A stretch of 64,000 nt of DNA from Scytonema hofmannii PCC 7110 (GCF_000346485.2 NZ_KQ976354.1:2015221-2079220), one strand, 5' to 3'. Positions 45,175-54,477 are shown, numbered from the stretch's first letter. Made by a program: numbers and translations. The notes: generated by a model not told the origin, from the sequence alone.

Positions 45175-45453
45175 ATTATTGAATAATTATACGGGGTGAA
45201 TGTATTATACTACTTATACTACATAAATGTTATGGTGCTTGAATGCACTTTGTTCTCTCGTTTCACCTAGAAACATCCTCATCTTGCTTTTTTCTGACTT
45301 TTTCAGCAAGCCCTAATTAATGACCCCTCCTCTAAGCCGAACCGCCGCCTGAGATAAGGCACATACTATTTGTCTATACGCTATTATTAAGAGAATTCGT
45401 AGAGAAAAAGGCTTTGCCAACACTGGTTAAGAAAGCGTTGTACGGCCAAAAAT
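45175..45453. other. Divergent intergenic region
   Basis: A promoter-containing gap between the acetyltransferase and the nucleotidyltransferase-like gene. AT-rich near 45175-45235, otherwise featureless. Confidence 0.4.
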
Positions 45454-46005
45454 ATGCGTCCAACCGTTGACGATAAGAAGATAGAACAACTTATGCAAGC
45501 CTTGGGAAGAGAAGCTCGGGGTTCAGGATGTGTTTACTTTACAGGTGGTGCAAGTGCTCTACTGATTGGATGGCGTAGTTCTACAGTTGATGTTGATATT
45601 CGTCTAGATCCCGAACCCCCAGGTATTTTTCAAGCAATTGCCAAACTCAAGCAAGAATTGAACATCAATATCGAACTAGCTTCCCCCCAGGATTTCTTAC
45701 CTCCTCTTCCAGGGTGGCGTGCTCGCAGTGTATTTATTGGCAAACAAGGTAAAATCTCGTTTTACCATTATGACTTCACAGCTCAAGCTCTTTCTAAACT
45801 GTCCAGAGGATTTGACCGTGACATTAACGATGTTCAAGCCATGTACGAGCAGAGATTATTTTCCTTAAGCGAGTTACGTGATTGCTTTGAAGCCATTGCA
45901 CCCGAATTAATCCGATTCCCCTCTCTCGATCCTGATGTGCTTAGAAACAGGGTCGAGAACTTTATCAAGCGTTTTGAAGGTAAACCACAGGAGGATGAAC
46001 CATGA
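45454..46005 (+). CDS. DUF6036-like nucleotidyltransferase
   Basis: The N-terminal part shows a nucleotidyltransferase pattern: CVYFTGGASALLIGWR (G-G-x-S) followed by TVDVDIRLDPE (D-x-D). Relatives pair with a small second protein in toxin-antitoxin-like or resistance loci (MNT, AbiEii, DUF6036). The 183-residue protein is cytosolic. Its stop overlaps the next start by 4 bases, so the two are translated together. Toxicity is inferred, not shown. Confidence 0.7.
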   Translation: MRPTVDDKKIEQLMQALGREARGSGCVYFTGGASALLIGWRSSTVDVDIRLDPEPPGIFQAIAKLKQELNINIELASPQDFLPPLPGWRARSVFIGKQGKISFYHYDFTAQALSKLSRGFDRDINDVQAMYEQRLFSLSELRDCFEAIAPELIRFPSLDPDVLRNRVENFIKRFEGKPQEDEP

Positions 46006-46322
46006 ATCTCAATGAGTTGCCGGGGGCAGAATTGATCTTACCAGGAATAGACGATCTTCACAATGGCAAGACGAATACAGTTGGATCGTTGTTAGTTGCG
46101 ATCGCAGCAACGCGCTTAACCGAAGCCGGCTTAGACATCCCAAAAGAGCGTCTAGCCCCAGAGCCAGAACTAACCTTGTATGCCCGTCTTCAAGATGAAC
46201 GGGAGGATGCCTACTCTTACTACAACGCTTTGCTGAGGAGCCTCAATAGCTTTTGCAATGCACTTGAACTCAGTTATAAATATAGGTCGCCTAACAATCC
46301 CAATACACCAGGACAAAATTAA
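46002..46322 (+). CDS. Small partner protein of the nucleotidyltransferase
   Basis: The 106-residue protein (MNLNELPGAELILPGIDDLH) is translationally coupled (ATGA) to the nucleotidyltransferase gene. It is largely helical with no motif I recognise. Such small coupled genes in DUF6036-type loci are candidate antitoxins or cofactors. Function unknown. Confidence 0.65.
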   Translation: MNLNELPGAELILPGIDDLHNGKTNTVGSLLVAIAATRLTEAGLDIPKERLAPEPELTLYARLQDEREDAYSYYNALLRSLNSFCNALELSYKYRSPNNPNTPGQN

Positions 46323-46752
46323 GAACCGTTGAAATATTTGACCCAGGGGCTTTCTAGAGCAAACGCACCTTGTCAATAAAAATGCTGTATTCTCAATAAA
46401 CTCCTATTTTTTCGCATTAAACCCTATTTATTGAGAATTAGTGTCATGATAATTTTAGATGCGTTTGCCTTAAGGGGCTTGGACAGACAAACCCGTTTGG
46501 TGGGCAACTTGTTGAATCGTCAGGGTCTGCATGGAACTCACCTTCAGAAACTTAACTCTACCTTATATCTTAGAGTGCGCTCTAAGTCAAGCAATTTTGG
46601 TAAATTTTTTTCTGTGCTTAGGAAAGTATGACTCTCGTTGCAAACCAATGACCAATGACAATTGACCAACGACAAATTAACCCTTGACATTTTTCACTAG
46701 TACATTTAACCTATTAGTTAATTAACCGAGTGTTTAAATAACTCTATCCTAA
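46323..46752. other. Intergenic with an 11-base inverted repeat and heptamer remnants
   Basis: TTCTCAATAAA (46390-46400) pairs with TTTATTGAGAA (46427-46437) around 26 bases, possibly the trace of a small element. Degenerate CAATGAC heptamers lie near 46645-46680. A 66-codon frame at 46431 is not considered real. Confidence 0.5.
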
Positions 46753-47103
46753 ATGTCCACTGACCGATTGAGCGTCACCTTTGCCGCCCTTGCCGATCCC
46801 ACTCGGCGTGCCATCCTGGCTCATCTTGCTAAGGGGGAAGCATCGGTGACCGAGCTAGCTAAACCTTTTGAGATGAGTTTGCCTGCTATTTCCAAACATC
46901 TCAAAGTGCTAGAGCGTGCCGGATTAATTACACGCACTCGAGACGCTCAGTGGCGACCCTGTAGGCTAGAGACAGAACCACTCAAGGATGCAGCAGATTG
47001 GATCGATGGATATCGCCAGTTCTGGGAACAGAATTTAGATCGCCTGGACGAGTATTTACAAGAATTGCAAGCAGAGGAAAAGAAATCCGATCGCGAGCCA
47101 TAA
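46753..47103 (+). CDS. ArsR-family transcriptional repressor
   Basis: A winged-helix protein: FAALADPTRRAILAHLAKGE, SVTELAKPFEMSLPAISKHL and KVLERAGLI. It lacks the Cys pairs of metal sensors, so it belongs to the subgroup usually cotranscribed with SRPBCC proteins, as here (62 bases to the next gene). It probably represses its own operon. Length 116. Confidence 0.9.
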   Translation: MSTDRLSVTFAALADPTRRAILAHLAKGEASVTELAKPFEMSLPAISKHLKVLERAGLITRTRDAQWRPCRLETEPLKDAADWIDGYRQFWEQNLDRLDEYLQELQAEEKKSDREP

Positions 47104-47117
47104 TCTGCGATCGCGAA

Positions 47118-47141
47118 GCGCAAGCCGTACCCGGCTTATCG
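47118..47141. repeat. Single copy of the GCGCAAGCCGTACCCGGCTT repeat
   Basis: This intergenic copy matches the units inserted into the GH31 gene at 43946-44005. Confidence 0.85.
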
Positions 47142-47164
47142 TTCTATCTTTAAGGAGAAACAAA

Positions 47165-48142
47165 ATGTTGAAACAAAATGACTCCAGTGAAACCGAACTC
47201 GAAATTAAAATCGTTCGTATGTTTAAGGCTCCACGAGAACTTGTGTTTAGGGTATGGACAGAGCCAAAACACATTGAGCAGTGGTGGGGACCAAAAGGCT
47301 TTACAACCCGCGTGACTGAAATGGATTTTCGTCCGGGCGGTCAATGGCGCTATGTTATGGTCGGTCCGGATGGCAAGGAATACCCTAGCAAAGGTGTTTT
47401 TCGCGAAATCGTACCTCCAGAACGGATTGTCGCAAGCGATGAATTTGATGAAGGCTTTGAACAAGTTATGAATATGGAATTGCCACAAGGAATTGTGACA
47501 ACAGCCATATTTGAAGAGTTAGACGGTCAGACTAAACTCACTCTCCAGATTCTCCACGCATCTGAAGGCGATCGCCGCAAGCATGAAGAAATGGGAGTTG
47601 TTGATGGATGGAGTTCTACCTTCGATAGCCTCGATGAATTCCTAGCAAAGCAAATCAAACAGCAGCAAAATGGTTTTGCGGTGACCTTACCATCAGAACG
47701 CGAGATCCTGATAACTCGCGTCTTCAATGCTCCGCGCCAACTCATCTTCAAGGCATGGACTCAACCAGAGCACGTCAAGCGCTGGTTTGGAGGTTGTACA
47801 AGCACAACGATGACCGTTTGCGAAATCGATCTGCGTGTAGGCGGTCAATGGCGCTATGTTCTACATGATTCTAGCAATGGTGTTGACCACGGTTTTGCAG
47901 GCGAATATCGCGAGATCGTATCACCAGAACGGTTAGTAGCTACCGAACGTTACGAACCCGTTCCCAACAGCGACCACCTGAACACGCTAACCCTGACAGA
48001 GCAAGATGGGAAAACAACACTACAAATTCTCATTCTGCATTCGTCAGTTGAGCAGCGAGACGGACATCTCCAATCGGGAATGGAGACAGGGTTAAACGAG
48101 AGTCTAAATCGTCTCGAACAACTCCTCGAATCAATCGCATAA
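47165..48142 (+). CDS. Double SRPBCC/AHSA1-domain protein
   Basis: Two AHSA1-type domains in tandem: residues about 10-160 (ELVFRVWTEPKHIEQWWGPK, DFRPGGQWRYVM) and about 178-325 (LIFKAWTQPEHVKRWFGG, DLRVGGQWRYVL). Each has the EREIxITRxFxAPR-type start. Usually such proteins have one domain of about 150 residues; the 325-residue form is a duplication or fusion. They bind hydrophobic ligands or act as chaperone-like factors. Paired with an ArsR regulator. A decayed VOC gene follows. Confidence 0.88.
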   Translation: MLKQNDSSETELEIKIVRMFKAPRELVFRVWTEPKHIEQWWGPKGFTTRVTEMDFRPGGQWRYVMVGPDGKEYPSKGVFREIVPPERIVASDEFDEGFEQVMNMELPQGIVTTAIFEELDGQTKLTLQILHASEGDRRKHEEMGVVDGWSSTFDSLDEFLAKQIKQQQNGFAVTLPSEREILITRVFNAPRQLIFKAWTQPEHVKRWFGGCTSTTMTVCEIDLRVGGQWRYVLHDSSNGVDHGFAGEYREIVSPERLVATERYEPVPNSDHLNTLTLTEQDGKTTLQILILHSSVEQRDGHLQSGMETGLNESLNRLEQLLESIA

Positions 48143-48174
48143 ACGCAAACTCTATTTCATCAGCGTGCATCTGC

Positions 48175-48433
48175 TACAGGGTGCCTAACAATAGGCGACC
48201 AAGAGTTGATGGGTTCAGACAGTCCACCTAAATACCAGGAAGAAACAAAAGGTTTTGCCGTATCGATTAGCTTAAACGATCCGGTAGAAGCAGAACGCAT
48301 TTTTAAAACACTGGCAAAAAATGGTGCAGTGCAAATGCCATTTCAGCAAACCTTTTGGGCTTACCGTTTTGGGATGCTCGTCGATCGCTTTGGTGTTCCC
48401 TGGATGATTAACTGCGATCTCAATGGTGGATAA
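48175..48433 (+). pseudogene. VOC/PhnB-like protein, C-terminal remnant
   Basis: From about 48190 the frame reads TIGDQELMGSDSPPKYQEET, then DPVEAERIFKTLA and MLVDRFGVPWMINCD, the second half of PhnB-type VOC proteins. The first roughly 60 residues and a proper start are missing. ArsR-SRPBCC-VOC is a common set of genes, so this is probably the decayed third member. Confidence 0.75.
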
Positions 48434-48444
48434 ACAAGCTTAAA

Positions 48445-48473
48445 CAAGGGACGGGCGGGACGCCCGTTCCACA
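48445..48473. repeat. GACGGGCGGGACGCCCGT palindrome
   Basis: GGGACGGGCGGGACGCCCGTTCC stem, related to the stems at 38294-38363. It lies between two decayed convergent genes and touches the broken end of the ABC gene. Confidence 0.65.
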
Positions 48474-48517
48474 AAGAGATAATGTATTTCTGAGCAATCT
48501 CTAACCGCGCATATCCA

Positions 48518-48880
48518 TTAAATTTCCAATAGATTCGGGCTAATAACTCTAGAATGTCTCGGGGCGGGAGATGATACCACAATTGCGATCGCTGTCCAAA
48601 GACAACTCCTATCTGATAAGCAAGTTCGCGGCGATTGCGCCAGGGATTGAGACCTAACAATCTTGCTGTTCGGTGATGTGGGGTGTAAAATACCCGTTAG
48701 CATCTTGATGGTGGTGGATTTTCCCGCTCCATTGGGGCCAATGAATGCGATCGCTTGACCTGCGGGAACGCTTAAACTAATATCATCTACTGCAACAATC
48801 TCCTTACGAACTTTGTTGAGTCCCCAACCGCGAGTTAGGGTAAACGTTTTGCGTAAATTTTCTAATTCTACGGCTGCCAT
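48518..48880 (-). pseudogene. ABC transporter ATPase, N-terminal part with frameshift
   Basis: MAAVELENLRKTFTLTRGWG leads to the Walker A motif IGPNGAGKSTTIKML, as in drug-export type ABC-2 ATPases. After GILHPTS the frame shifts: the expected continuation LGLNPWRNRRELAYQIGVVF and QRSQLWYHLPPRD is read in the neighbouring frame (about 48530-48660). Signature and Walker B are missing; the gene breaks off near a palindromic repeat. Not functional. Confidence 0.85.
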
Positions 48881-49262
48881 CTGCGATAAACCTCTTCCGG
48901 CGGCTTTATGCTACAATTATGATACAATAATCATTAACGTAATTTCGGAATTATGAAAAGCAGCACATAGCAAAAAAATTTGCTAAAATTCATTCAACTC
49001 GTAGAAGACGAAAGACCCGTCTGAGAGGTTTGCTCGAACAGGAAATCTCCAATAGAAGTGAAAAACTGATTGGGATAGGCATTAGTAGGGCGAAACGTCA
49101 CTGCAACGACACTGCAGCAATTAAGTGCCACATTCTTGTGCTGAGAAGCCAAAAAATTGAGTTTGTGGAAGTTGGATGGTACCGCCGTTGATATGGTTCC
49201 AGCAATTAAACAATACAAACCTCACTCTGAGGTCATTTGTAGTTTTTTGCGGACTGTAGCAT
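48881..49262. other. Divergent intergenic region
   Basis: A 382-base gap upstream of the AspRS gene. A minus-strand frame of 74 codons (48994-49218, with PTNAYPNQFFTSIGDFLFEQ) may be a small gene or fragment, but no start signal or family was recognised. A short stem ACCTCA-CTC-TGAGGT lies at 49219-49233. Confidence 0.35.
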
Positions 49263-50561
49263 ATGGTGAATACTGAACGAGTATTTATTGGTTTACTTCA
49301 CTCATCACTTTCTGAACAGGTTTTAATTCGAGGATGGATATACCGTCTTCGGGAACTGGCGAAAACAACTTTTATTATCCTCAAAGACTGTAGCGGTGAG
49401 ATTCAGTGTGTCGCAGATCCGGCGTACACGCGATCGCTCTCTTTAAAACTTGATGAACCAGTTGAAATTAAGGGTTGGGTCAAACCCGATCTTCGTTCTC
49501 GCAGTGGTTTTGAGATAGAAGTCACTGACATTTGTGTTTTAAATCGAGTCACTCATCTTCTTCCCTTTAACTCTTCCTCAGACATTTCTGAAATTGGCAT
49601 TGACACAATTTTGGCTTATCGTCCTCTATCACTTCGCAATCATAGCGTTGGAGATATTTTTAGGATACAAGCGGCTGTTCTACATTATTTTCGTCAATTT
49701 TTGTGGGAAAAGCACTTCACTGAAATTGTCACCTCTAAGATAGTTTCTAGTGAAACGGAAGGAGGGACGAATTTATTTGAAATTAAATATTTTGAACGTT
49801 CTGCTTACCTTGCTCAAAGCCCTCAGTTCTATAAAGAGCAAGGGGTAGCTGGATTGGAAAGAGTTTTTGAAACAGGTCATGTTTACCGTGCTGAACCCCA
49901 TGCGAGTAGCCGTCATCTCACAGAATACTACTCTTTAGACCTAGAATTAGGCTTCATTGAGCAATCTGAAGAGGTTATTCAGTTAGAGAAAGAACTCTTG
50001 ACTTATATTTTTGAGATGCTTAATGAGAATTACGCGGAGATTATCAAAAGATATCGAACTAAGCTTTTGCCAAAAATGATAAATGTCCCCATTTGGGAAT
50101 TTGAAGAATGTCTTGAGCGACTCAATCAATCTTATGGTCGCACTGACCTTGTAGACGACCTAGATCCGGAAGCTGAACGTCAACTTTGTCAACTTGCAGA
50201 ATCTGAAACTGGCATAAGTGCTCTTTTTGTCATTGGATTTCCACTGTCAGCTCGTCCGTTCTATACTTATCCTAGAGGTAACAATGGGGCATCGCAAAGC
50301 TTTGACCTTCTTTTTGAGGGTGTTGAAATTACAACGGGAGGACAAAGACTCCACAAACGCGAGGATTTGGAACAAGCACTCCGCCTGCGTGCCATCAATC
50401 CCAATATGTTTGAAAGTCATTTACAGATGTTTGACATGGGAATGCCACCTCATGGTGGATTAGCTATTGGTTTAGAAAGACTGACTTCAAGAATCTTGAA
50501 TCTTCCTAATATTAAGCAAGCAACTCTTTATCCAAGAGATAGATATCGGATTTCACCCTAG
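49263..50561 (+). CDS. Archaeal/eukaryal-type aspartyl-tRNA synthetase (accessory)
   Basis: The 432-residue length and lack of the large bacterial insertion domain place it with archaeal-type AspRS, not the roughly 590-residue bacterial enzyme. It has an N-terminal OB anticodon-binding domain (VLIRGWIYRLRELAKTTFII), class II motif 2 (RVFETGHVYRAEPHASSRHL) and motif 3 (GGLAIGLERLTSRIL). It should charge tRNA with Asp; such enzymes are often non-discriminating (Asp-tRNA-Asn feeding GatCAB). A resistance or specialised paralogue is possible. A DUF574 methyltransferase follows after 89 bases on the same strand. Confidence 0.82.
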   Translation: MVNTERVFIGLLHSSLSEQVLIRGWIYRLRELAKTTFIILKDCSGEIQCVADPAYTRSLSLKLDEPVEIKGWVKPDLRSRSGFEIEVTDICVLNRVTHLLPFNSSSDISEIGIDTILAYRPLSLRNHSVGDIFRIQAAVLHYFRQFLWEKHFTEIVTSKIVSSETEGGTNLFEIKYFERSAYLAQSPQFYKEQGVAGLERVFETGHVYRAEPHASSRHLTEYYSLDLELGFIEQSEEVIQLEKELLTYIFEMLNENYAEIIKRYRTKLLPKMINVPIWEFEECLERLNQSYGRTDLVDDLDPEAERQLCQLAESETGISALFVIGFPLSARPFYTYPRGNNGASQSFDLLFEGVEITTGGQRLHKREDLEQALRLRAINPNMFESHLQMFDMGMPPHGGLAIGLERLTSRILNLPNIKQATLYPRDRYRISP

Positions 50562-50650
50562 AGCACCACTATTTAGTTGAAGAAATTCAGATTATACAGG
50601 TATGATGATTGCCATGGTGGAAGTAAAATGGGATAAAAAAGGAAATCCGC

Positions 50651-51406
50651 ATGGAAATTCCTGCCGTTCCCAACACAGCCCGGATTATTGATTATTGGCT
50701 CGGCGGTTCTCATCACTTCCCTCTGGACGTGGAGACCGCTAAACGTTTCGAGTCTTTGTATCACGACTACCCAAAGATTTTTTGGACGTTACGAGACTAC
50801 ATTGGTCGTACAGCTCGCTATATCAAGTCGCAAGGAATAGACCAGTTTGTTGTGTTTGGTGCCGGATTACCAACCTGTGGGAATGTGCATGAAGCTGTAC
50901 CACAAGCCAAGGTACTTTATACCGACATTGACACAGAAAATATTCAACTCGGAAAGGAAATTTTAGCCGATCACCCCAACGCTGACTACACGTTTTGTGA
51001 TGCAAAAAACCTAGATACTTTGGATAAATCGGTTGTGGCTCAGGTACTTGAACCGTTGAGACGTTTGGGTATGGTTTTTGTCGGCGTCTGTGCCTTCATA
51101 CCTGATGAAATTTTGGCTGATATGTTTGATAAACTCTATGACTGGGCACCGACGGGCAGTTTCCTGGCACTAGACTTTGATGGGAAAGCGTGGACTCAGT
51201 ATCCCAAAGTGCTAGAACTGCTCGACGAGATGGATGCACATCTTTATACGCGTAATCCCACAACAATCGAACCACTTCTAGGACGCTGGCAACTCACCCG
51301 CCATGGTATCCTACCAGTTGCCGCATGGCAGCCCGAACTGTTTGCTCAGCCGAGGGAGACGGGAGAACCTGTTTTCATGTATGGGTGCATTGTTTACAAA
51401 AATTGA
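50651..51406 (+). CDS. DUF574-type SAM-dependent methyltransferase
   Basis: Matches the Methyltransf_19 (DUF574) family, best known in actinomycetes: start VPNTARIIDYWLGGSHHFPL, then FVVFGAGLPTCGNVHEAVP at the SAM loop, VLYTDIDTENI with the acidic ligand, and the C-terminal GYxxR-like region VAAWQPEL. The 251-residue length is normal. AGGAA lies before the ATG. The substrate is unknown. It may share a transcript with the upstream AspRS. Confidence 0.85.
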   Translation: MEIPAVPNTARIIDYWLGGSHHFPLDVETAKRFESLYHDYPKIFWTLRDYIGRTARYIKSQGIDQFVVFGAGLPTCGNVHEAVPQAKVLYTDIDTENIQLGKEILADHPNADYTFCDAKNLDTLDKSVVAQVLEPLRRLGMVFVGVCAFIPDEILADMFDKLYDWAPTGSFLALDFDGKAWTQYPKVLELLDEMDAHLYTRNPTTIEPLLGRWQLTRHGILPVAAWQPELFAQPRETGEPVFMYGCIVYKN

Positions 51407-51972
51407 AGGGGAAAAGACATTACACGATTGGCAGATTGCTTTACCCAATCATTCAGCATTTGAGCGAGCCACATTAGATTGACTGTCCCGGTGATGCTGT
51501 GGAAAAAACTTGCACAAAACGCGCAAATATGCGTGGGTTATTGGTTGTGCAGGATAACAGGCAAAAACCCGGTTTCTCTCTGCCGGAGAGCTTGATATCT
51601 CGTATGCTCAACTCGAAGAAACCGGGTTTTTGGTATTAGTGGATCGATGCTCTAGAGGGTCTTTATGTTTACTTTATCAATCCTCGACTATCAATAAATA
51701 TTTTTGACGAGAGTATTTTGAATCAAATTCGGTGTAGTTAAATAAAAAAAATAAAGTAAATTTAGCAACGTTATGGTGTAAAATATTCTATGAGCTTACT
51801 TACTGTGTCGGGGAGCATTCCAAGTGTATACCCTCAGAATAGAATTTTGAGGCCACACAAACAAAGTACCTTTTGTGCAGACTAACTAGTCAGGGTTTTC
51901 AGGCTTTGTTTGTATAGCCGTAATTTCCAATCGCCTAATCTTTTTTTGCACTCATTGGGATACTCCCCTTTG
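51407..51972. other. Intergenic with a palindromic repeat element
   Basis: Holds the dispersed AAAACCCGGTTTCT element (51541-51656) and an AT-rich promoter region for the first porin. No gene seen. Confidence 0.5.
51541..51656. repeat. Palindromic repeat element (AAAACCCGGT family)
   Basis: AAAAACCCGGTTTCT (51563-51577) and its perfect complement (51617-51631) enclose a centre with GATATCTCGT. Ends in GATGCTCTAGA, like the element at 22040-22162. Confidence 0.8.
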
Positions 51973-52023
51973 TTGTTTGTAAAAATGACAGTTAAGTTGC
52001 CAATAAAACTGTGAGGAGTCGCC
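51973..52023 (+). promoter_or_regulatory. Conserved porin leader 1
   Basis: TTGTTTGTAAAAATGACAGT, a short spacer, then CTGTGAGGAGT before the ATG. The same leader precedes the second porin at 54478, so it is probably a shared control element with Shine-Dalgarno GAGGAG. Confidence 0.6.
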
Positions 52024-53946
52024 ATGAAAAAATATCTACTAGCTTGCGCTGGTGGAGCCAGTTTTTTGTGTCTGTTTGCCGAGATATTACCCGTGCAAGC
52101 TATATCTAATTATGAATTAGCACATGACAAACAGGTATTAATGGATCCGGAAAACTTAGTAATTTTTAACAGTAGTAGCACTTATGAAACCAGCGAGTTT
52201 ATTAATAACAATATTGTACCCAACGTAACTCAGACACAATTTACTCTATCTCAACAAGAAAATTTACCTGTTGTCAATCAACAGCAAGAAAGTAGGGATT
52301 TAGGGCAGACAATCGCTCCTAGTTCTTCAGTTTTACCTGTCTCACCATCTTCACAAACATCAGGTGCAGCACAGGTTACATCTGTATCGCAGCTGTCTGA
52401 TGTAAACCCTACAGACTGGGCTTTTCAAGCACTGCAATCTCTAGTGGAGCGCTATGGTTGTATTGCTGGTTATCCAAATGGAACCTATCGAGGCAACCGT
52501 GCTTTGACTCGTTATGAATTTGCTGCTGGTTTGAATGCTTGCTTAGATCGAGTCAATGAATTTATTGCTACAGCAACTGCTGATTTGGTAAGAAAAGAAG
52601 ATTTAGTAACTTTGCAGAGATTGCAAGAAGAATTTGCAGCAGAACTGACAACACTGCGAGGTCGGGTAGATGTTGTAGAAACTCGTGTGGCTGAACTAGA
52701 AGCAAATCAGTTTTCCACAACAACCAAACTTAATGGTGAGGCTATTATCGCGGGTATTGGTGCTACAGGAGGTGCTCCAGGCAGAGATGACCCCAATATT
52801 ATTTTGGTTAATAGAGTGCGGTTAAACCTCAACACCAGCTTTACAGGCAAAGACTTATTGATTACCGGTTTGCAATCTTATAACTTTTTAGGTGGTGAAA
52901 CTGGTAGTGGTAGCCTTCAAGAATCTTTGGGCTTAGCGTCAAATTTTAGTGCTAGCAGCGCACGTGTAAGTTTTGAACCTCAATCTCCAGGTGTTGATGT
53001 TAAGACATTAACCTCCTTTGGTGCCAACGATATTCAGCTTTACAAACTGGTTTATGTCTTTCCTGTTAGCAATCAATTAACTTTGTTTGCTGGACCTGCA
53101 ACAGAAGTGCCTGATGCTTTTCCTGCAATTACCCCTTTTTATGGTGAAGGGCAAGAGGCGATTTCTCGCTTTGCAAGTTTGAATCCTGTAGTACGTGTTT
53201 CTGGAGGAACTTCTGGTTCTGGTTTAGCATCAGCAGCAGGATTTATTTTTAACATTTCAAAGCAGTTAGATTTAAGAGCTTTGTATGGTAACGCAAATGC
53301 TAACATTCCTCGTGCTGCCGAGGATATAGCACCTGGAGTATCTAACACGCCCTTGGGTGCGGGCTTCTTTGGTGGTAGCTCGATTGTGGCTGCACAGTTA
53401 ACCTTCAGACCAAGTAAATCTTTAGATATTGGTCTCAACTATGCCAACAGTTATCACGAGGTCAATATCTTAGGTACGGGATTGACTAATAGTGATAATA
53501 GTGCTTTGGCTAATGTTCCCTTAGGAATACCAGTCAAACTTAACTCTGTTGGTGGTACAGTCACTTGGCGGTTTTCCCCAAAAGTTGCGTTTTCTGGGTA
53601 TGGTGCAGCTATATTTGTTGATGATTCTTCTGGTCGTGTAGATGCTTCTACCACTTTCACAAGTTGGATGGCGGGGCTTCACTTTAGCGATTTATTTGGC
53701 AAAGGGAATAACGCCGGGATTATTTTTGGACAGCCACTTTATCGTACCTCTGCCGATGGTGATGCTAGACTTGCCAATGCAGGTGTAGATCGTGCCGTTC
53801 CCTACCATTTAGAGGCATATTACCGTTTTAAAGTGAATGACAACATCAGCATTACCCCAGGTGCCTTCGTTCTATTTAATCCAGAAGGTGATAGTAGAAA
53901 CGACACAACAACCGTAGGTGTACTCCGTACTACTTTCACATTTTAG
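52024..53946 (+). CDS. SLH-domain OprB-type (iron-uptake) porin 1
   Basis: An outer-membrane protein of the cyanobacterial SomA/Slr-type porins. The signal peptide ends near VQAIS. After a low-complexity Gln/Ser linker an SLH domain (about residues 120-180: VSQLSDVNPTDWAFQALQSL, GYPNGTYRGNRALTRYEFAA) anchors it to peptidoglycan. A short coiled coil (about 190-235) precedes a beta-barrel of about 400 residues ending in the C-terminal Phe (LRTTFTF). Relatives pass iron and other small solutes. A tandem paralogue follows after 582 bases. Confidence 0.92.
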   Translation: MKKYLLACAGGASFLCLFAEILPVQAISNYELAHDKQVLMDPENLVIFNSSSTYETSEFINNNIVPNVTQTQFTLSQQENLPVVNQQQESRDLGQTIAPSSSVLPVSPSSQTSGAAQVTSVSQLSDVNPTDWAFQALQSLVERYGCIAGYPNGTYRGNRALTRYEFAAGLNACLDRVNEFIATATADLVRKEDLVTLQRLQEEFAAELTTLRGRVDVVETRVAELEANQFSTTTKLNGEAIIAGIGATGGAPGRDDPNIILVNRVRLNLNTSFTGKDLLITGLQSYNFLGGETGSGSLQESLGLASNFSASSARVSFEPQSPGVDVKTLTSFGANDIQLYKLVYVFPVSNQLTLFAGPATEVPDAFPAITPFYGEGQEAISRFASLNPVVRVSGGTSGSGLASAAGFIFNISKQLDLRALYGNANANIPRAAEDIAPGVSNTPLGAGFFGGSSIVAAQLTFRPSKSLDIGLNYANSYHEVNILGTGLTNSDNSALANVPLGIPVKLNSVGGTVTWRFSPKVAFSGYGAAIFVDDSSGRVDASTTFTSWMAGLHFSDLFGKGNNAGIIFGQPLYRTSADGDARLANAGVDRAVPYHLEAYYRFKVNDNISITPGAFVLFNPEGDSRNDTTTVGVLRTTFTF

Positions 53947-54198
53947 AGAAGAAATTCTGTTGGTTGGGGAGCCACTGCGTTGTGGGGGTTCCCGCCATGA
54001 AAGCAAGTGGCGTTTGAAGAACGAAACCCAACTTTTACAAACGTTTGTTAGGTAACACGAGCGTTCAAACCTACAAAAATTCTGTCAAATCCATGAATAC
54101 AAGGAAAGAAAAGTTTCACTTAAGAGCGCCCCACAGGAAGCGATTGCCTCCGGCACGCTACGCGAACGCAACCCATTATGAATGAAAGAAACACTCTT

Positions 54199-54233
54199 TT
54201 CCCACTCCCTACTCCCTACTCCCCACTCCCCAT
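54199..54233. repeat. Heptamer repeat (CCCTACT/CCCCACT)
   Basis: Five pyrimidine-rich heptamers, the same class as at 32170-32206. Confidence 0.75.
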
Positions 54234-54262
54234 GTTTCTTAAGATATACGTAGTAGTAGTAA

Positions 54263-54312
54263 GTAGGGCTAAAGCCTACCAATAGGATCGTGTGGTGGGC
54301 TTTAGCCCTACC
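54263..54312. repeat. Inverted repeat (GGGCTAAAGCC / GGCTTTAGCCC)
   Basis: A 14-15 base stem with a 20-base loop between the porin genes; possible terminator of the first porin or dispersed repeat. Confidence 0.65.
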
Positions 54313-54477
54313 TACAGTACTTAATGATTTCTATATTTAGAGGAACTGCCAAGATGAACTGGTGCGTCTTAGTGAATTTTAGTTTAGAGATTTCTTTTTT
54401 TTATACAGTTGATAAGAAAAATGAAGTAATTTTAGTAACTCCCTATTGTAATATACTCAATAAGTTTAAATGATGAA

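Larger units (their letters stand above)
53947..54477. other. Intergenic with repeats
   Basis: Holds a GCACGCTACGCGAACGCA motif (about 54152), CCCTACTCCC heptamers (54199-54233) and a stem GTAGGGCTAAAGCC/GGGCTTTAGCCCTAC (54263-54312). No gene recognised. Confidence 0.55.

Noticed and set aside
46431-46631. 66-codon frame after the nucleotidyltransferase pair
   Set aside because: It begins inside an inverted repeat, has no ribosome-binding site and no recognisable protein pattern.
48994-49218. 74-codon minus-strand frame upstream of the AspRS gene
   Set aside because: Amino-acid pattern is not clearly random, but no start signal or family was recognised, so it is only noted in the intergenic entry.
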